From UMGS1279 sp045577495 (lineage in GTDB: Bacteria > Bacillota > Clostridia > Oscillospirales > Acutalibacteraceae): a stretch of 43,683 nucleotides of DNA. A model generated the notes under the pieces. That model made no database searches and had not been told where the DNA came from. It worked only from the letters and a program-made list of their open reading frames with translations. Shown here piece after piece: positions 24,514 to 33,712 of this stretch (position 1 is the first letter of the stretch; every line of letters begins with the position of its first letter). The stretch spans positions 1 through 43,683 of the forward strand of contig JAZNIK010000007.1 of the NCBI GenBank assembly GCA_045577495.1, in the 5' to 3' direction. The position numbers were made by a program, and so were the translations under genes.

Positions 24514-25674
24514 ATGACAAACGCACAAAAAACGGTGATGACTTTAATAAAAAGTTCTCTGTTGAGTGAAAAAATGGCAATACCAACTGATACCGATTGG
24601 GAAAAGGTTTTAAAAATAAGCAATCGGCACCAAATCATTCCGCTTATTTATTATGGTATAGTCAACTCAGGGCTGGAGTTTAATTTAAAGTCTCAATTTT
24701 TCAATTTTACTGTTCAGGCAACTATGATTGAGGAAAATCAACTTTTTGAGTTAGAAAAATTAAAGAGAGATTTTATAAATTCTAATATAGATTTTTTGGT
24801 ATTAAAGGGGCCTGTTATTAAATGCAAATATCCTCATTCTGAAATGCGTACAATGAGTGATATTGATATTTTAATTAAACCCGACCAATATGAAAAAATC
24901 GTTTCGGTAATGGAGAAAAATGGGTATAACTTTGCTTTAGAATCCGACCACGAGTTTGTGTGGCAGAAAAAACCTTTTGTTAGCATAGAACTCCATAAGC
25001 ATCTTATCCCGTCATACAACCGCGATTTTTATTATTATTTTGGCGATGGTTGGCAGTTGGCAAAGCCAATGGAAAACGGGGGTAGTGAGCATATTTTCTC
25101 GCAAGAGGATGTTTTTTTGTATGCCTTTACCCATTTTACCAAGCATTACAGAGATGGCGGAATAGGACTTCGTCACTTGACCGATATTTATGTGCTGTTT
25201 AACAACGATATGGATACAGACTATATCGAAAAAGCGCTTAAAAAACTAGAGGTTTTTGAGTTTTATAATAATGTTATAAAAACACTAAAGGTTTGTTTTG
25301 AAGATGAAAATCCTGATGAAATAACCGATAGAATTATAAATTGGATTTTTGAGAGCGGACCGTATGGTTTAAAGAAAAAATACGAGTTGGCAACCGCCAC
25401 AAAAGAGGCTATAAACAACGGCAATCAGTCTGCCGAGAAACAAGCTTTTAAAAATGTGTTTTTCCCCTCTGTGAGCTTTGCAAAAAAGAGGTACCCAATT
25501 TTAAATAAAGCGCCATTTTTATTGCCTTTTATATGGATTATAAGGGCGTTTTCGGCTCTTATTTTTAGGCGAGAAAACATAAAGGAAAATACTGCGAAAC
25601 TTAAAAATGTAACCGATAAAGCGGTTGAGGAATATAATAACGAGCTTGAAAAAGTTGGTTTAAAATTTAATTAG
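24514..25674 (+). CDS. Uncharacterised nucleotidyltransferase-fold protein (PF14907-like)
   Basis: Protein of 386 aa resembling the nucleotidyltransferase superfamily group often found in capsule and lasso-peptide type loci. The key segment is FLVLKGPVIKCKYP followed by RTMSDIDILIKPDQYEK, in which D-I-D is the metal-binding pair. A helical C-terminal half follows. It may transfer a nucleotide to a small molecule or protein, but members are poorly characterised. A GGGAGG site precedes the ATG. It is not next to other biosynthetic genes here, and a terminator follows it. Confidence 0.75.
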   Translation: MTNAQKTVMTLIKSSLLSEKMAIPTDTDWEKVLKISNRHQIIPLIYYGIVNSGLEFNLKSQFFNFTVQATMIEENQLFELEKLKRDFINSNIDFLVLKGPVIKCKYPHSEMRTMSDIDILIKPDQYEKIVSVMEKNGYNFALESDHEFVWQKKPFVSIELHKHLIPSYNRDFYYYFGDGWQLAKPMENGGSEHIFSQEDVFLYAFTHFTKHYRDGGIGLRHLTDIYVLFNNDMDTDYIEKALKKLEVFEFYNNVIKTLKVCFEDENPDEITDRIINWIFESGPYGLKKKYELATATKEAINNGNQSAEKQAFKNVFFPSVSFAKKRYPILNKAPFLLPFIWIIRAFSALIFRRENIKENTAKLKNVTDKAVEEYNNELEKVGLKFN

Positions 25675-25687
25675 TTTATATGAATTT

Positions 25688-25727
25688 AATCGGCTATACT
25701 CCAAAAAGAGTATAGCCGATTGTTTTT
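25688..25727 (+). terminator. Intrinsic terminator
   Basis: AATCGGCTATACTC (25688-25701) pairs perfectly with GAGTATAGCCGATT (25708-25721) over 14 bp, followed by GTTTTTT. It ends the nucleotidyltransferase-family gene. Confidence 0.9.
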
Positions 25728-25745
25728 TGAAAATATGTAAAACGA

Positions 25746-26465
25746 TTATCTTAACTTCTGGCAATATTGTGTGCAAAGCTTGTCGGTGCACTCGGAGCAT
25801 TTTAAAGCCTCATTGGTCATTTCGCAAAAACGCTCGGGGTAGATAAGTACGCAAAGCTCCCAAATTAGCCAAGCAAGAAAAGCCATTACAAACAAGGAAA
25901 TAGCAAAAAATCCGCCTATGAATATTATTGGAGAAAACATCATAAGATGGTCCCAGTTGAATATTCTGCAGGTTGTGCAACATTTATTTTTCATTATAAG
26001 CCTAAAAGGGCACCAAATCAGTACACAAATTAAATCGCATACATAAAACAAAACCGAAATCATAAACATTCCTGTTTTGTCAATTGTATTTGTAAAGTAT
26101 AAAAATGCAATTAAAGCAATAAGCAAACTCCAAACAATCAAAACTCTGTATGCAGATTTTGTGATACAGGCTACATGATTGCGTAATGCCTCGCGATTTA
26201 TTTTTTCACGTATTGGTTTAAAGCGATTTGCAAACAATTTTTGAGAGCCAAGTGCAATTTTGTTTTTTATGGGTATGATTTGTAAAACCATATCAAGCAC
26301 CCAAACAAGCCATAATATATGAAGTGGAGAAAACCTACTAAAGAAGTTTTTTGGCTCTAAAACATAAAACCATTCGGGTTTTAAAACTAAAGCCACTACA
26401 CAGGCTATTAGAATCAAACATCTTATAAATAATCTTAAAAAATATTGTTTTCTTACTAGTGACAT
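25746..26465 (-). CDS. Polytopic membrane protein with cysteine clusters
   Basis: Uncharacterised protein of 239 aa with about five hydrophobic segments (for example LFIRCLILIACVVALVL and VLIVWSLLIALIAFLYF). It carries a CCTTCRIFNWDH motif between membrane segments and a C-terminal CSECTDKLCTQYCQ cluster that could bind a metal or an iron-sulfur cluster. The start is set at 26465 because AAAGAGGA lies 4 bases upstream; the in-frame ATGs further up would include that site in the coding region. It follows trxB closely on the same strand (26 bases), so a redox-linked role is conceivable, but nothing else supports it. Confidence 0.75.
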   Translation of the reverse strand: MSLVRKQYFLRLFIRCLILIACVVALVLKPEWFYVLEPKNFFSRFSPLHILWLVWVLDMVLQIIPIKNKIALGSQKLFANRFKPIREKINREALRNHVACITKSAYRVLIVWSLLIALIAFLYFTNTIDKTGMFMISVLFYVCDLICVLIWCPFRLIMKNKCCTTCRIFNWDHLMMFSPIIFIGGFFAISLFVMAFLAWLIWELCVLIYPERFCEMTNEALKCSECTDKLCTQYCQKLR

Positions 26466-26491
26466 TGTATCCTCTTTCATCAAAACAGATA

Positions 26492-27415
26492 TTAAAAATC
26501 TTTGGATAAATATTCTTCGGCAAAGTGCGCTCCAACAGCGCCGTCTGCTGCGGCAGTAATAACCTGACGCAATGCTTTTGTTCTAACGTCGCCCACCGCA
26601 AAAACACCCGATACACTTGTTTTTGTTGTTTCATCTGCGACGATATAACCGTTTTGGTCGAGGTCTATATGACCCTTTAGAAAATCGGTTGCGGGTTTTC
26701 TGCCAATACTTATAAATACGCCGTCGCAATCTATATCTGTTATTTGATCGGTCAAGATGTTTTTTGCTCTAACTCCTATAACTCTCTGCTCGATTATAAA
26801 ATCCGCCACAGTGGTGTTCCAAACAAACTCTATATTATCGGCTTTTAAAAGCGGCTCGTGATATATTTTTGTTGCTCTAAGTTGGTCACGCCTATGAATT
26901 AAATACACCTTTTTTGCAAGGCGGGATAGATACAAAGCATCCGATGCGGCAGAATTTCCGCCACCGATTACCGCCACCGTTTTGTCTTTATAAAATCTGC
27001 CATCGCAGTGTGCACAGTAGTGAACACCCCTGCCGATGAAATCTTTTTCGTTTTGGATTTCAAGTTCTCGTGGGTTTGCACCTGTTGCAATTATTACAGT
27101 TTTGGATAAAAACTCCTTATTGCCTGCTATAATTTTTTTAATAGCACCGCTAAAATCAACACAATTTACCTCGGCGTATTCGGTTTTGGCGCCAAAACGT
27201 TCGGCGGTTTGTTGCATTTTCACACCAAGCTCTAAGCCGTCTATTCCATTTTCAAAACCGGGGTAATTATCAATGATATCGGTTAAGGCCATCTGACCAC
27301 CGGCAGACATTTTTTCAATCAAAAGGGTGTTAAGACCTGCACGCGAGGCGTATAATGCTGCCGTATAACCTGCAGGTCCGCCGCCCAAAATTATTACATC
27401 ATATATTTCAGACAA
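26492..27415 (-). CDS. trxB: Thioredoxin reductase
   Basis: Flavoprotein of 307 aa that reduces thioredoxin with NADPH. FAD-binding GGGPAGYTAALYASRAGL at the N-terminus, redox-active CAHCDG (Cys pair, about residues 133-136; the usual CATC has a His here), NAD(P)-binding GGGNSAASDALYLS with HRRDQLRA downstream, and the C-terminal FAD motif GVFAVGDVR. The HRRD segment favours NADPH. It lies downstream of trxA with ~40 bases between, so the pair is probably co-transcribed. Confidence 0.95.
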   Translation of the reverse strand: MSEIYDVIILGGGPAGYTAALYASRAGLNTLLIEKMSAGGQMALTDIIDNYPGFENGIDGLELGVKMQQTAERFGAKTEYAEVNCVDFSGAIKKIIAGNKEFLSKTVIIATGANPRELEIQNEKDFIGRGVHYCAHCDGRFYKDKTVAVIGGGNSAASDALYLSRLAKKVYLIHRRDQLRATKIYHEPLLKADNIEFVWNTTVADFIIEQRVIGVRAKNILTDQITDIDCDGVFISIGRKPATDFLKGHIDLDQNGYIVADETTKTSVSGVFAVGDVRTKALRQVITAAADGAVGAHFAEEYLSKDF

Positions 27416-27453
27416 AATTTAACCCCCTGAATCAAACTAATAATAGTTTAAAA

Positions 27454-27762
27454 TTAGTCTTGTAAAAGTTCAAGAATTTTCTCTTTTGGCTTAGCACCAA
27501 CAGAAAAAGAAACAGGCTCGCCCTTTTCAAAAACTATCATAGCAGGAATACTGGATACATTATATTCCATAGCGAGTTCGGGCTCGTCGTCTACATTCAC
27601 CTTGCAAACTAGATATTCGGGGTTTTCGTTTGCGATTTCTTCAACAAAGGGTCCAACCATACGGCAAGGACCGCACCAATCCGCATAAAAATCAACCAAA
27701 ACTTTTTTATCACTATTTAAAACTAAATCAAAATTATCTTTTGATATCTTTTGTACTGACAT
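27454..27762 (-). CDS. trxA: Thioredoxin
   Basis: Protein disulfide reductant of 102 aa. Active site WCGPCRMVGP, the conserved proline in SSIPAMIVF and the usual FYADWCGPC lead-in are present. GAAAGGATG lies upstream of the ATG. It pairs with trxB downstream. Confidence 0.96.
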   Translation of the reverse strand: MSVQKISKDNFDLVLNSDKKVLVDFYADWCGPCRMVGPFVEEIANENPEYLVCKVNVDDEPELAMEYNVSSIPAMIVFEKGEPVSFSVGAKPKEKILELLQD

Positions 27763-27794
27763 AAAATTACATCCTTTCGTTTTGTTTTTATATT

Positions 27795-27823
27795 ATTATA
27801 ACACATACAAAGCATTTTTTGAA
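27795..27823 (-). promoter_or_regulatory. Promoter of trxA-trxB
   Basis: On the minus strand TTCAAA (27818-27823) and TATAAT (27795-27800) are 17 bases apart, with a TGT extended -10. It lies about 35 bases upstream of trxA. Confidence 0.75.
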
Positions 27824-27882
27824 TACTAAATTTTAATAAATTTATTTGTTTGGGTAACGCTAAAAAAGAAAGGACTGATTTT

Positions 27883-28317
27883 ATGATAGAACAGGATACA
27901 ATAAAACTTTTAAGAGAGTGCGATGCAGGTGTAAAAATGGGGATTTCCTCGATTGATGATGTTTTGAAGTATGTTTATTCATCCAAACTTGAAAAACTGC
28001 TTACAGATTGCAAAAACGAGCACGAAAAATTAGAGCAAGAAATCGAGCAACAGCTTAGTAGATTTAAAGATGACGGCAAAGACCCTAATCCAATCGCAAA
28101 GGGTATGTCGTGGATGAAAACAAGCATAAAGATGGTTGTTGATGAGTCAGATAATACTATCGCAGATTTAATGACCGATGGTTGCAATATGGGTGTTAAG
28201 TCGCTCAATCGCTACCTTAATGAGTATAAGGCGGCAGACGAATTTACGAAGGATATTACAAAAAGGCTTATAAATCTTGAGGAGCGTCTAGCCATAGATA
28301 TAAGAGAATTTTTGTAA
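27883..28317 (+). CDS. Uncharacterised all-helical protein
   Basis: Protein of 144 aa predicted to be almost entirely alpha-helical, with coiled-coil-like heptads in KLEKLLTDCKNEHEKLEQEI and a C-terminal helix ending in LEERLAIDIREFL. The arrangement suggests a small four-helix bundle resembling ferritin-like or DUF2383-type proteins, but I see no convincing metal ligands. The start ATG at 27883 has AAAGGA 8 bases upstream; the longer frame beginning at TTG 27850 has no such site. It is divergent from trxA and upstream of the pyr operon promoter. Function unknown. Confidence 0.7.
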   Translation: MIEQDTIKLLRECDAGVKMGISSIDDVLKYVYSSKLEKLLTDCKNEHEKLEQEIEQQLSRFKDDGKDPNPIAKGMSWMKTSIKMVVDESDNTIADLMTDGCNMGVKSLNRYLNEYKAADEFTKDITKRLINLEERLAIDIREFL

Positions 28318-28375
28318 TGCCAAAAAAGGAAAAATAAAAACTTAATAATTTGGTGTTTTTTATGCTTATAAACTA

Positions 28376-28404
28376 TTGACAATTTGGTCGAATTTAGGTA
28401 TAAT
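28376..28404 (+). promoter_or_regulatory. Consensus promoter of the pyrimidine operon
   Basis: TTGACA (28376-28381), a 17-base spacer and TATAAT (28399-28404): a perfect sigma-A consensus about 100 bases upstream of pyrC. The strength of the match fits control by a downstream attenuator more than by activation. Confidence 0.93.
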
Positions 28405-28426
28405 AGTTTAAATTAAAAATACCGAT

Positions 28427-28481
28427 TGGCTTAAAAGCTTTTTAACAGCCATTTCGCAACTTTTAGCGGAATGGTTTTGTT
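28427..28481 (+). promoter_or_regulatory. Candidate transcription attenuator in the pyr leader
   Basis: Two hairpins compete for the same bases. TGGCT (28427-28431) can pair with AGCCA (28447-28451) around AAAAGCTTTT. Alternatively CCATTTCGC (28449-28457) pairs with GCGGAATGG (28466-28474), followed by TTTTGTT as in an intrinsic terminator. Sharing CCA makes the two exclusive. I do not see the usual PyrR-binding loop sequence (a CCAGAGAGG-type motif), and pyrR is not in the operon, so the signal that would choose between the structures is unknown. Confidence 0.55.
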
Positions 28482-28506
28482 ATGAAAAGCAGAAAGGAAA
28501 CACCGT

Positions 28507-29772
28507 ATGACAACTCTAATCAAAAATGCAAACGTTTTTATAAATGAAAGTTTTTATAAAAAGGATTTTTTGGTTGAGGATGGTGTTATTGTTTCTATTG
28601 AGGATACTATCCCCTTTTTAGCCGACCAAGTGTTTGATTTTAATGGTAAATTTGTTTTTCCCGGTTTTGTTGATGTTCACGTTCATCTTCGAGAACCGGG
28701 TTTTATTATAAAAGAAACTATCGAGAGCGGAACCAAAGCGGCGGCGCGAGGGGGATACACCTGTGTATGCTCAATGCCAAACCTTAACCCCACGCCCGAT
28801 AGCCTTAATAATCTAAAACCGCAATTAGATGCTATAGAAAAAACTGCAGTTATCAAGGTTTTGCCCTTTGGCACAATAACAGTTGGTCAAAAGGGTGAGG
28901 AGCTTTCTGATATTGATGGTTTGGCACCACTTGTTGTAGGCTTTTCGGATGATGGCAAAGGCGTTCAGTCAAAAGAACTTATGCTAGATGCTATGCAAAG
29001 GGTAAAGGCATCAGGCAGTATCATCTCAGCACATTGTGAGGATAATAACCTTTTGTTCGGTGGCTATATACATAAAGGCGAATACGCAAAACAAAACGGT
29101 CATAAAGGTATTTGTAGCGAAAGTGAATGGGGTCCAATCAAGCGTGATATTGAGCTTTTAGAAAAAACGGGTTGCCCATACCACGTGTGCCATATTTCTA
29201 CTAAAGAGAGCGTAGAGCTTATACGGCAGGCGAAAAAACGCGGAGTAGATATCACCTGCGAAACGGGTCCGCACTACTTGGTGCTTGATGATAGCGACTT
29301 AAAGGAAGACGGAAGATTTAAAATGAATCCGCCCTTACGCTCCAAAGAGGATAGATTAGCGCTTATTGAGGGACTAATAGATGGTACGATTGATATGATA
29401 GCAACCGACCACGCTCCCCATACGGCAGAGGAAAAATCAAAAGGTCTTGTAGGTAGCTTGATGGGTGTTGTAGGGCTTGAAACCGCCTTTTCCATTCTTT
29501 ATACAAACTTGGTTAAAAAGGGTGTAATCAGTCTTGAAAAACTGATTTCTCTTATGAGCACAAAACCTGCAGAACGCTTTAAAATCCCCAGCGGCATTAA
29601 GGTTGGTGCTTCGGCAGACTTTACGGTTTATGATTTGGAAAAAGAATATATTATAAACCCCGACGACTTTTTATCTAAGGGAAAAGCAACCCCCTTTAAA
29701 GACCATAAGGTTTTTGGTGAGTGTGTTTTGACCGTTTGTGACGGCAAAACTGTATATAACAAAATCGGCTAA
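28507..29772 (+). CDS. pyrC: Dihydroorotase
   Basis: Zinc-dependent enzyme of 421 aa that closes carbamoyl aspartate to dihydroorotate. Metal and substrate motifs are in order: DVHVHLREPGF (HxH plus Arg), CSMPNLNPTPDS, SAHCED, YHVCHIST and ATDHAPHT. The length and motifs fit the type I (bacterial PyrC/multifunctional-like) class. First gene of the pyr operon; AAAGGA lies 8 bases before the ATG. The active-site metal-bridging lysine common in this class is not obvious by eye, which is also true for some family members. Confidence 0.93.
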   Translation: MTTLIKNANVFINESFYKKDFLVEDGVIVSIEDTIPFLADQVFDFNGKFVFPGFVDVHVHLREPGFIIKETIESGTKAAARGGYTCVCSMPNLNPTPDSLNNLKPQLDAIEKTAVIKVLPFGTITVGQKGEELSDIDGLAPLVVGFSDDGKGVQSKELMLDAMQRVKASGSIISAHCEDNNLLFGGYIHKGEYAKQNGHKGICSESEWGPIKRDIELLEKTGCPYHVCHISTKESVELIRQAKKRGVDITCETGPHYLVLDDSDLKEDGRFKMNPPLRSKEDRLALIEGLIDGTIDMIATDHAPHTAEEKSKGLVGSLMGVVGLETAFSILYTNLVKKGVISLEKLISLMSTKPAERFKIPSGIKVGASADFTVYDLEKEYIINPDDFLSKGKATPFKDHKVFGECVLTVCDGKTVYNKIG

Positions 29773-29791
29773 TATTCAGGAGGAAAACAAA

Positions 29792-32700
29792 ATGGCAAAA
29801 AGAAAAGATATTAAAAAGATTTTAATCATAGGCTCGGGTCCTATTGTTATCGGTCAAGCGGCAGAGTTTGACTATGCGGGTACTCAGGCTTGCTTAGCCC
29901 TTAAAGAAGAGGGATATGAGGTTATCCTTTGCAACTCTAACCCCGCAACCATTATGACCGACACCATTGTTGCTGATAAGGTATATATGGAGCCTCTTAT
30001 TCTTGAATATATTGCAAAAATTTTACGCTATGAGCGTCCTGATGCTATTATTCCCGGCATTGGTGGTCAAACAGGATTAAACCTTGCAATGCAGTTGGAG
30101 GAAAAAGGCGTTTTAAAAGAGTGTGAGGTTGAACTTCTTGGCACAAGCAGTGAAAGTATTGAACGCGCTGAGGACAGAGAACTCTTTAAAGAGCTTTGCC
30201 AGTCTATCGGCGAACCTACCATTCCTTCTGAGATAACATATAGCATTGATGAGGCAAAAAAAGCCGCTAAAGAAATCGGCTACCCTGTTGTTTTGCGCCC
30301 TGCCTTTACCTTGGGCGGTACAGGCGGCGGTTTCGCCTATAATGAGGAGGAGCTTATTGAGGTTGGCTTAAACGCATTTAAGCTCTCCCCCGTTCATCAG
30401 GTTCTTATTGAAAAGAGCGTAAAGGGATATAAAGAGATTGAGTTCGAGGTAATGCGTGACTCTAAGGATAACGCTATTACCATCTGCGGTATGGAGAATA
30501 TCGATCCCGTTGGCGTGCATACAGGCGACTCAATAGTTGTTGCTCCTATTATGACCCTTAATGATAAAGACCTTAAAATGCTTAACGATAGCGCAATCAA
30601 ACTTATTCGCAACCTTAAAATCGAAGGTGGCTGTAATGTTCAGTTTGCGCTTAACCCAAAAACAAGTGAGTATTATTTAATCGAGGTTAACCCAAGAGTT
30701 TCTCGCTCGTCTGCGTTGGCATCTAAGGCCAGTGGATATCCTATTGCTAAGGTTACTGCAAAAATTGCGGTTGGAATGTCTTTGGATGAAATTGCAATAG
30801 CAAACACCACTGCGGCTTTTGAGCCTCAGCTTGATTATGTTATTGCTAAATTGCCTCGATTCCCCTTTGATAAATTTACAAGCGCTACCAACAAGCTTGG
30901 CACACAGATGAAGGCAACCGGTGTGGCTATGGGCATTGGTTCAACTCTTGAGGAAGCTCTGCTTAAAGGCACTCGTTCGCTCGAAATCGGTGTAAATCAT
31001 ATCTATCACGCAAAGTTTGATAATATGACCAATGAGGAGATTCTTGATTACATAGTTGAGTTCCGCTCGGATAATATATTTGCGATCGCAGAGCTTTTGG
31101 CTCGTGGTGTAACGGTTGAAGAAATCCATAAAATCACCGATATTACCGAGTTCTTCCTTGAGGCAATTAAAAGAATTGTTGATATGGAAGAAACCCTTAA
31201 AGCAAATGTGGAAAATAAAGAGCTTTTACTTGCCGCGAAAAAGATGGGCTTTAGCGATAAATATGTTGCGCGTATGTGGAAGTGTGATGAGCTAGATGTC
31301 TTTAATTTCCGCAAAAAGCATAATATGTTCCCCGCTTTCCGTATGGTTGATACCTGCCACACCAACGCCTACATTCCTTACTTCTATTCTTCATATACGG
31401 GTGAAAACGATTCTGTTTTAACAGATAAGAAAAAAACCGTGGTTCTTGGCGCAGGTCCTATTCGTATTGGTCAGGGCGTTGAGTTTGACTATTCTACCGT
31501 TCACGCAGTTACCACAATTAAAAATTCGGGTTATGAGGCTATTATTATCAATAATAACCCAGAAACCGTTTCAACCGACTACACAACGGCTGATAAACTC
31601 TATTTTGAGCCTCTTACCCCCGAAGATGTTATGAATATTATCGAGTTTGAAAAACCCGACGGAGTTATTGCTTCGCTTGGCGGTCAAACTGCAATTAACC
31701 TAGCAGAACCACTTCGTCAACGCGGTGTAAAAATTATAGGCACCGACTGTGATGCTATCGAGCGCGCAGAAAACCGCGATAGCTTTGAAAAACTCTTGCT
31801 AGAGCTTAACATTCCTCAGCCAAAGGGCAGAGCCGTAACCAAAATCGAAGACGGTATAAAAGCGGCTGCGGAAATCGGCTATCCCGTACTTGTTCGCCCA
31901 AGCTTTGTTTTGGGCGGTAGAGCAATGCAGATAGTAGCAAACGAGGAGCAGCTTCGTACATATCTTAAAACCGCCGTTGAAATCGATGAGGACAAGCCGG
32001 TATTGGTTGATAAATACATTCAGGGTAAAGAGGTTGAGATTGACGCTATTTGCGACGGTCGTGACGTTTTTGTTCCCGGTATTATGGAGCTTGTTGAACG
32101 CACCGGTGTTCATAGCGGTGACTCAATAAGCGTTTATCCAACATTCAGCATCTCTAACAAGGTTAAGGGTACTATTTTGCAGTATGCCAAAAAGCTTGGA
32201 ATAGGTATTGGAATTATTGGCCTTTACAACATTCAGTTTATCGTTGATGAGAATGACGAGGTGTTTATCATTGAGGTTAACCCCCGTTCATCACGTACCG
32301 TTCCATTCCTTTCCAAAGCAACAGGATATAGTCTTGCAGATATCGCAACCGAGGTAATTTTGGGCAAGAGCCTTAAAGAGCAAGGCTTCTTTGATGTATA
32401 TCCCGACGAGAAAAAGCGTTGGTATGTAAAGGCTCCTGTTTTCTCCTTTAATAAAATTCATGGACTTGATGCCTATCTCTCACCCGAAATGAAATCCACA
32501 GGCGAGGCAATCGGTTATGATGATAAGCTTAACCGCGCACTTTATAAAGCGCTTCAGGCATCGGGTATGCACCTTCAAAACTATGGCACAGTTCTTGCAA
32601 CTATTGCCGATAAGGATAAGGAAGAGGCTTTACCGCTCATTCGCCGTTTTTATAACCTTGGATTTAATATCGAGGCAACCGAGGGCACAGCCAAATTCTT

Positions 32701-32968
32701 AAAAGAAAACGGAATCCGTACACACATTCTTAAAAAACTCACCGATGGCAGTGATGAAATTCCCGAGGCCTTGCGCCAAGGTCATATCGCTTATGTAATT
32801 AACACAAAGGATATAGGCGGCGCATCAGGTCAAGAGAGCGATGGCGTTAAGCTTCGCCAGTGTGCTACCGAAAATAATGTTACTATTTTCACCGCGCTTG
32901 ATACCGTTAGAGTTCTTTTGGATGTTTTGGATGAAACAACACTCACTATCTCAACTATTGATGCTTAA
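29792..32968 (+). CDS. carB: Carbamoyl-phosphate synthase large subunit
   Basis: Large synthetase subunit of 1058 aa. Two homologous ATP-grasp halves are visible: the first with VLRPAFTLGGTGGGFAY, MENIDPVGVHTGDSIVVAP and IEVNPRVSRSSALASKA (carboxyphosphate), and the second with VRPSFVLGGRAMQIV, TGVHSGDSISVYP and IEVNPRSSRTVPFLSKAT (carbamoyl phosphate). A C-terminal MGS-like allosteric domain follows (LRQGHIAYVINTKD onward). The start is set at 29792 (MAKRKD) with AGGAGG just upstream. It needs ammonia from a CarA glutaminase, which is absent from this operon. Confidence 0.96.
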   Translation: MAKRKDIKKILIIGSGPIVIGQAAEFDYAGTQACLALKEEGYEVILCNSNPATIMTDTIVADKVYMEPLILEYIAKILRYERPDAIIPGIGGQTGLNLAMQLEEKGVLKECEVELLGTSSESIERAEDRELFKELCQSIGEPTIPSEITYSIDEAKKAAKEIGYPVVLRPAFTLGGTGGGFAYNEEELIEVGLNAFKLSPVHQVLIEKSVKGYKEIEFEVMRDSKDNAITICGMENIDPVGVHTGDSIVVAPIMTLNDKDLKMLNDSAIKLIRNLKIEGGCNVQFALNPKTSEYYLIEVNPRVSRSSALASKASGYPIAKVTAKIAVGMSLDEIAIANTTAAFEPQLDYVIAKLPRFPFDKFTSATNKLGTQMKATGVAMGIGSTLEEALLKGTRSLEIGVNHIYHAKFDNMTNEEILDYIVEFRSDNIFAIAELLARGVTVEEIHKITDITEFFLEAIKRIVDMEETLKANVENKELLLAAKKMGFSDKYVARMWKCDELDVFNFRKKHNMFPAFRMVDTCHTNAYIPYFYSSYTGENDSVLTDKKKTVVLGAGPIRIGQGVEFDYSTVHAVTTIKNSGYEAIIINNNPETVSTDYTTADKLYFEPLTPEDVMNIIEFEKPDGVIASLGGQTAINLAEPLRQRGVKIIGTDCDAIERAENRDSFEKLLLELNIPQPKGRAVTKIEDGIKAAAEIGYPVLVRPSFVLGGRAMQIVANEEQLRTYLKTAVEIDEDKPVLVDKYIQGKEVEIDAICDGRDVFVPGIMELVERTGVHSGDSISVYPTFSISNKVKGTILQYAKKLGIGIGIIGLYNIQFIVDENDEVFIIEVNPRSSRTVPFLSKATGYSLADIATEVILGKSLKEQGFFDVYPDEKKRWYVKAPVFSFNKIHGLDAYLSPEMKSTGEAIGYDDKLNRALYKALQASGMHLQNYGTVLATIADKDKEEALPLIRRFYNLGFNIEATEGTAKFLKENGIRTHILKKLTDGSDEIPEALRQGHIAYVINTKDIGGASGQESDGVKLRQCATENNVTIFTALDTVRVLLDVLDETTLTISTIDA

Positions 32969-32977
32969 AGGTAGATT

Positions 32978-33712
32978 ATGAAACAAATAATTTTTGAAAT
33001 TAAAGAAAATAAACAGCTTACCGATACTGTTTATAAAATGGACCTTACAGGTGATGTTAGCGGCATCGCCTGTGGTCAGTTTGTAAATATCTTGCTCGAG
33101 GGCAAATATCTTCGCAGACCGATATCGGTTTGCGATGTTACCCCCAACACCCTTACTATTATTTATAAGGTAGTAGGTGGCGGTACCGAGCAAATGAGCA
33201 AAATGTCGGTTGGTGAGAAACTTGATATTCTAACCGAGCTTGGCAACGGATACGATAAATCAAAATCGGGCAATGCACCTTTACTTATTGGTGGTGGTGT
33301 GGGTGTTCCTCCAATGTATATGCTTTGTAAAGAGCTTATTGGGCAGGGCAAAAATGTATCGGTTATTTTGGGTTTTAATTCTAAAGATGAAATCTTTTAC
33401 GAAAATGAGTTCAAAGAGCTTGGAGCTACAGTATATGTAACAACTGTTAACGGTTCGTATGGCACAAAAGGTTTTGTTACCGATGTTATGAAAGACCTTG
33501 ATTATGATTACTTTTATACCTGTGGCCCCGAGCCAATGTTAAAAGCAATTTATAAAACCGCTAAAACCTCAGGTCAGTTTAGCTTCGAGGAGCGTATGGG
33601 TTGCGGTTTTGGTGCTTGTATGGGTTGCTCTTGCAAAACCATAGCAGGATATAAAAGAATTTGTAAAGATGGTCCCGTGCTAGAGAAGGAGGAGATTTTA
33701 TGGGAAAATTAA
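32978..33712 (+). CDS. pyrK: Dihydroorotate dehydrogenase electron-transfer subunit
   Basis: Iron-sulfur flavoprotein of 244 aa that links class 1B PyrD to NAD+. A ferredoxin-reductase-type FAD-binding N-terminal half is followed by an NAD-binding half (LLIGGGVGVPPMYML) and the C-terminal [2Fe-2S] ligand region MGCGFGACMGCSCK. Its last 13 bases overlap the pyrD start, so translation is coupled. Confidence 0.95.
   Translation: MKQIIFEIKENKQLTDTVYKMDLTGDVSGIACGQFVNILLEGKYLRRPISVCDVTPNTLTIIYKVVGGGTEQMSKMSVGEKLDILTELGNGYDKSKSGNAPLLIGGGVGVPPMYMLCKELIGQGKNVSVILGFNSKDEIFYENEFKELGATVYVTTVNGSYGTKGFVTDVMKDLDYDYFYTCGPEPMLKAIYKTAKTSGQFSFEERMGCGFGACMGCSCKTIAGYKRICKDGPVLEKEEILWEN

Noticed and set aside
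28318..28375. Terminator after the helical protein gene
   Set aside because: Only A- and T-rich sequence; no stem of useful length found.
28482..28547. Leader peptide overlapping the pyrC start (MKSRKETPYD...)
   Set aside because: Out of frame with pyrC and its only upstream purine-rich site lies inside the terminator hairpin; could be chance.
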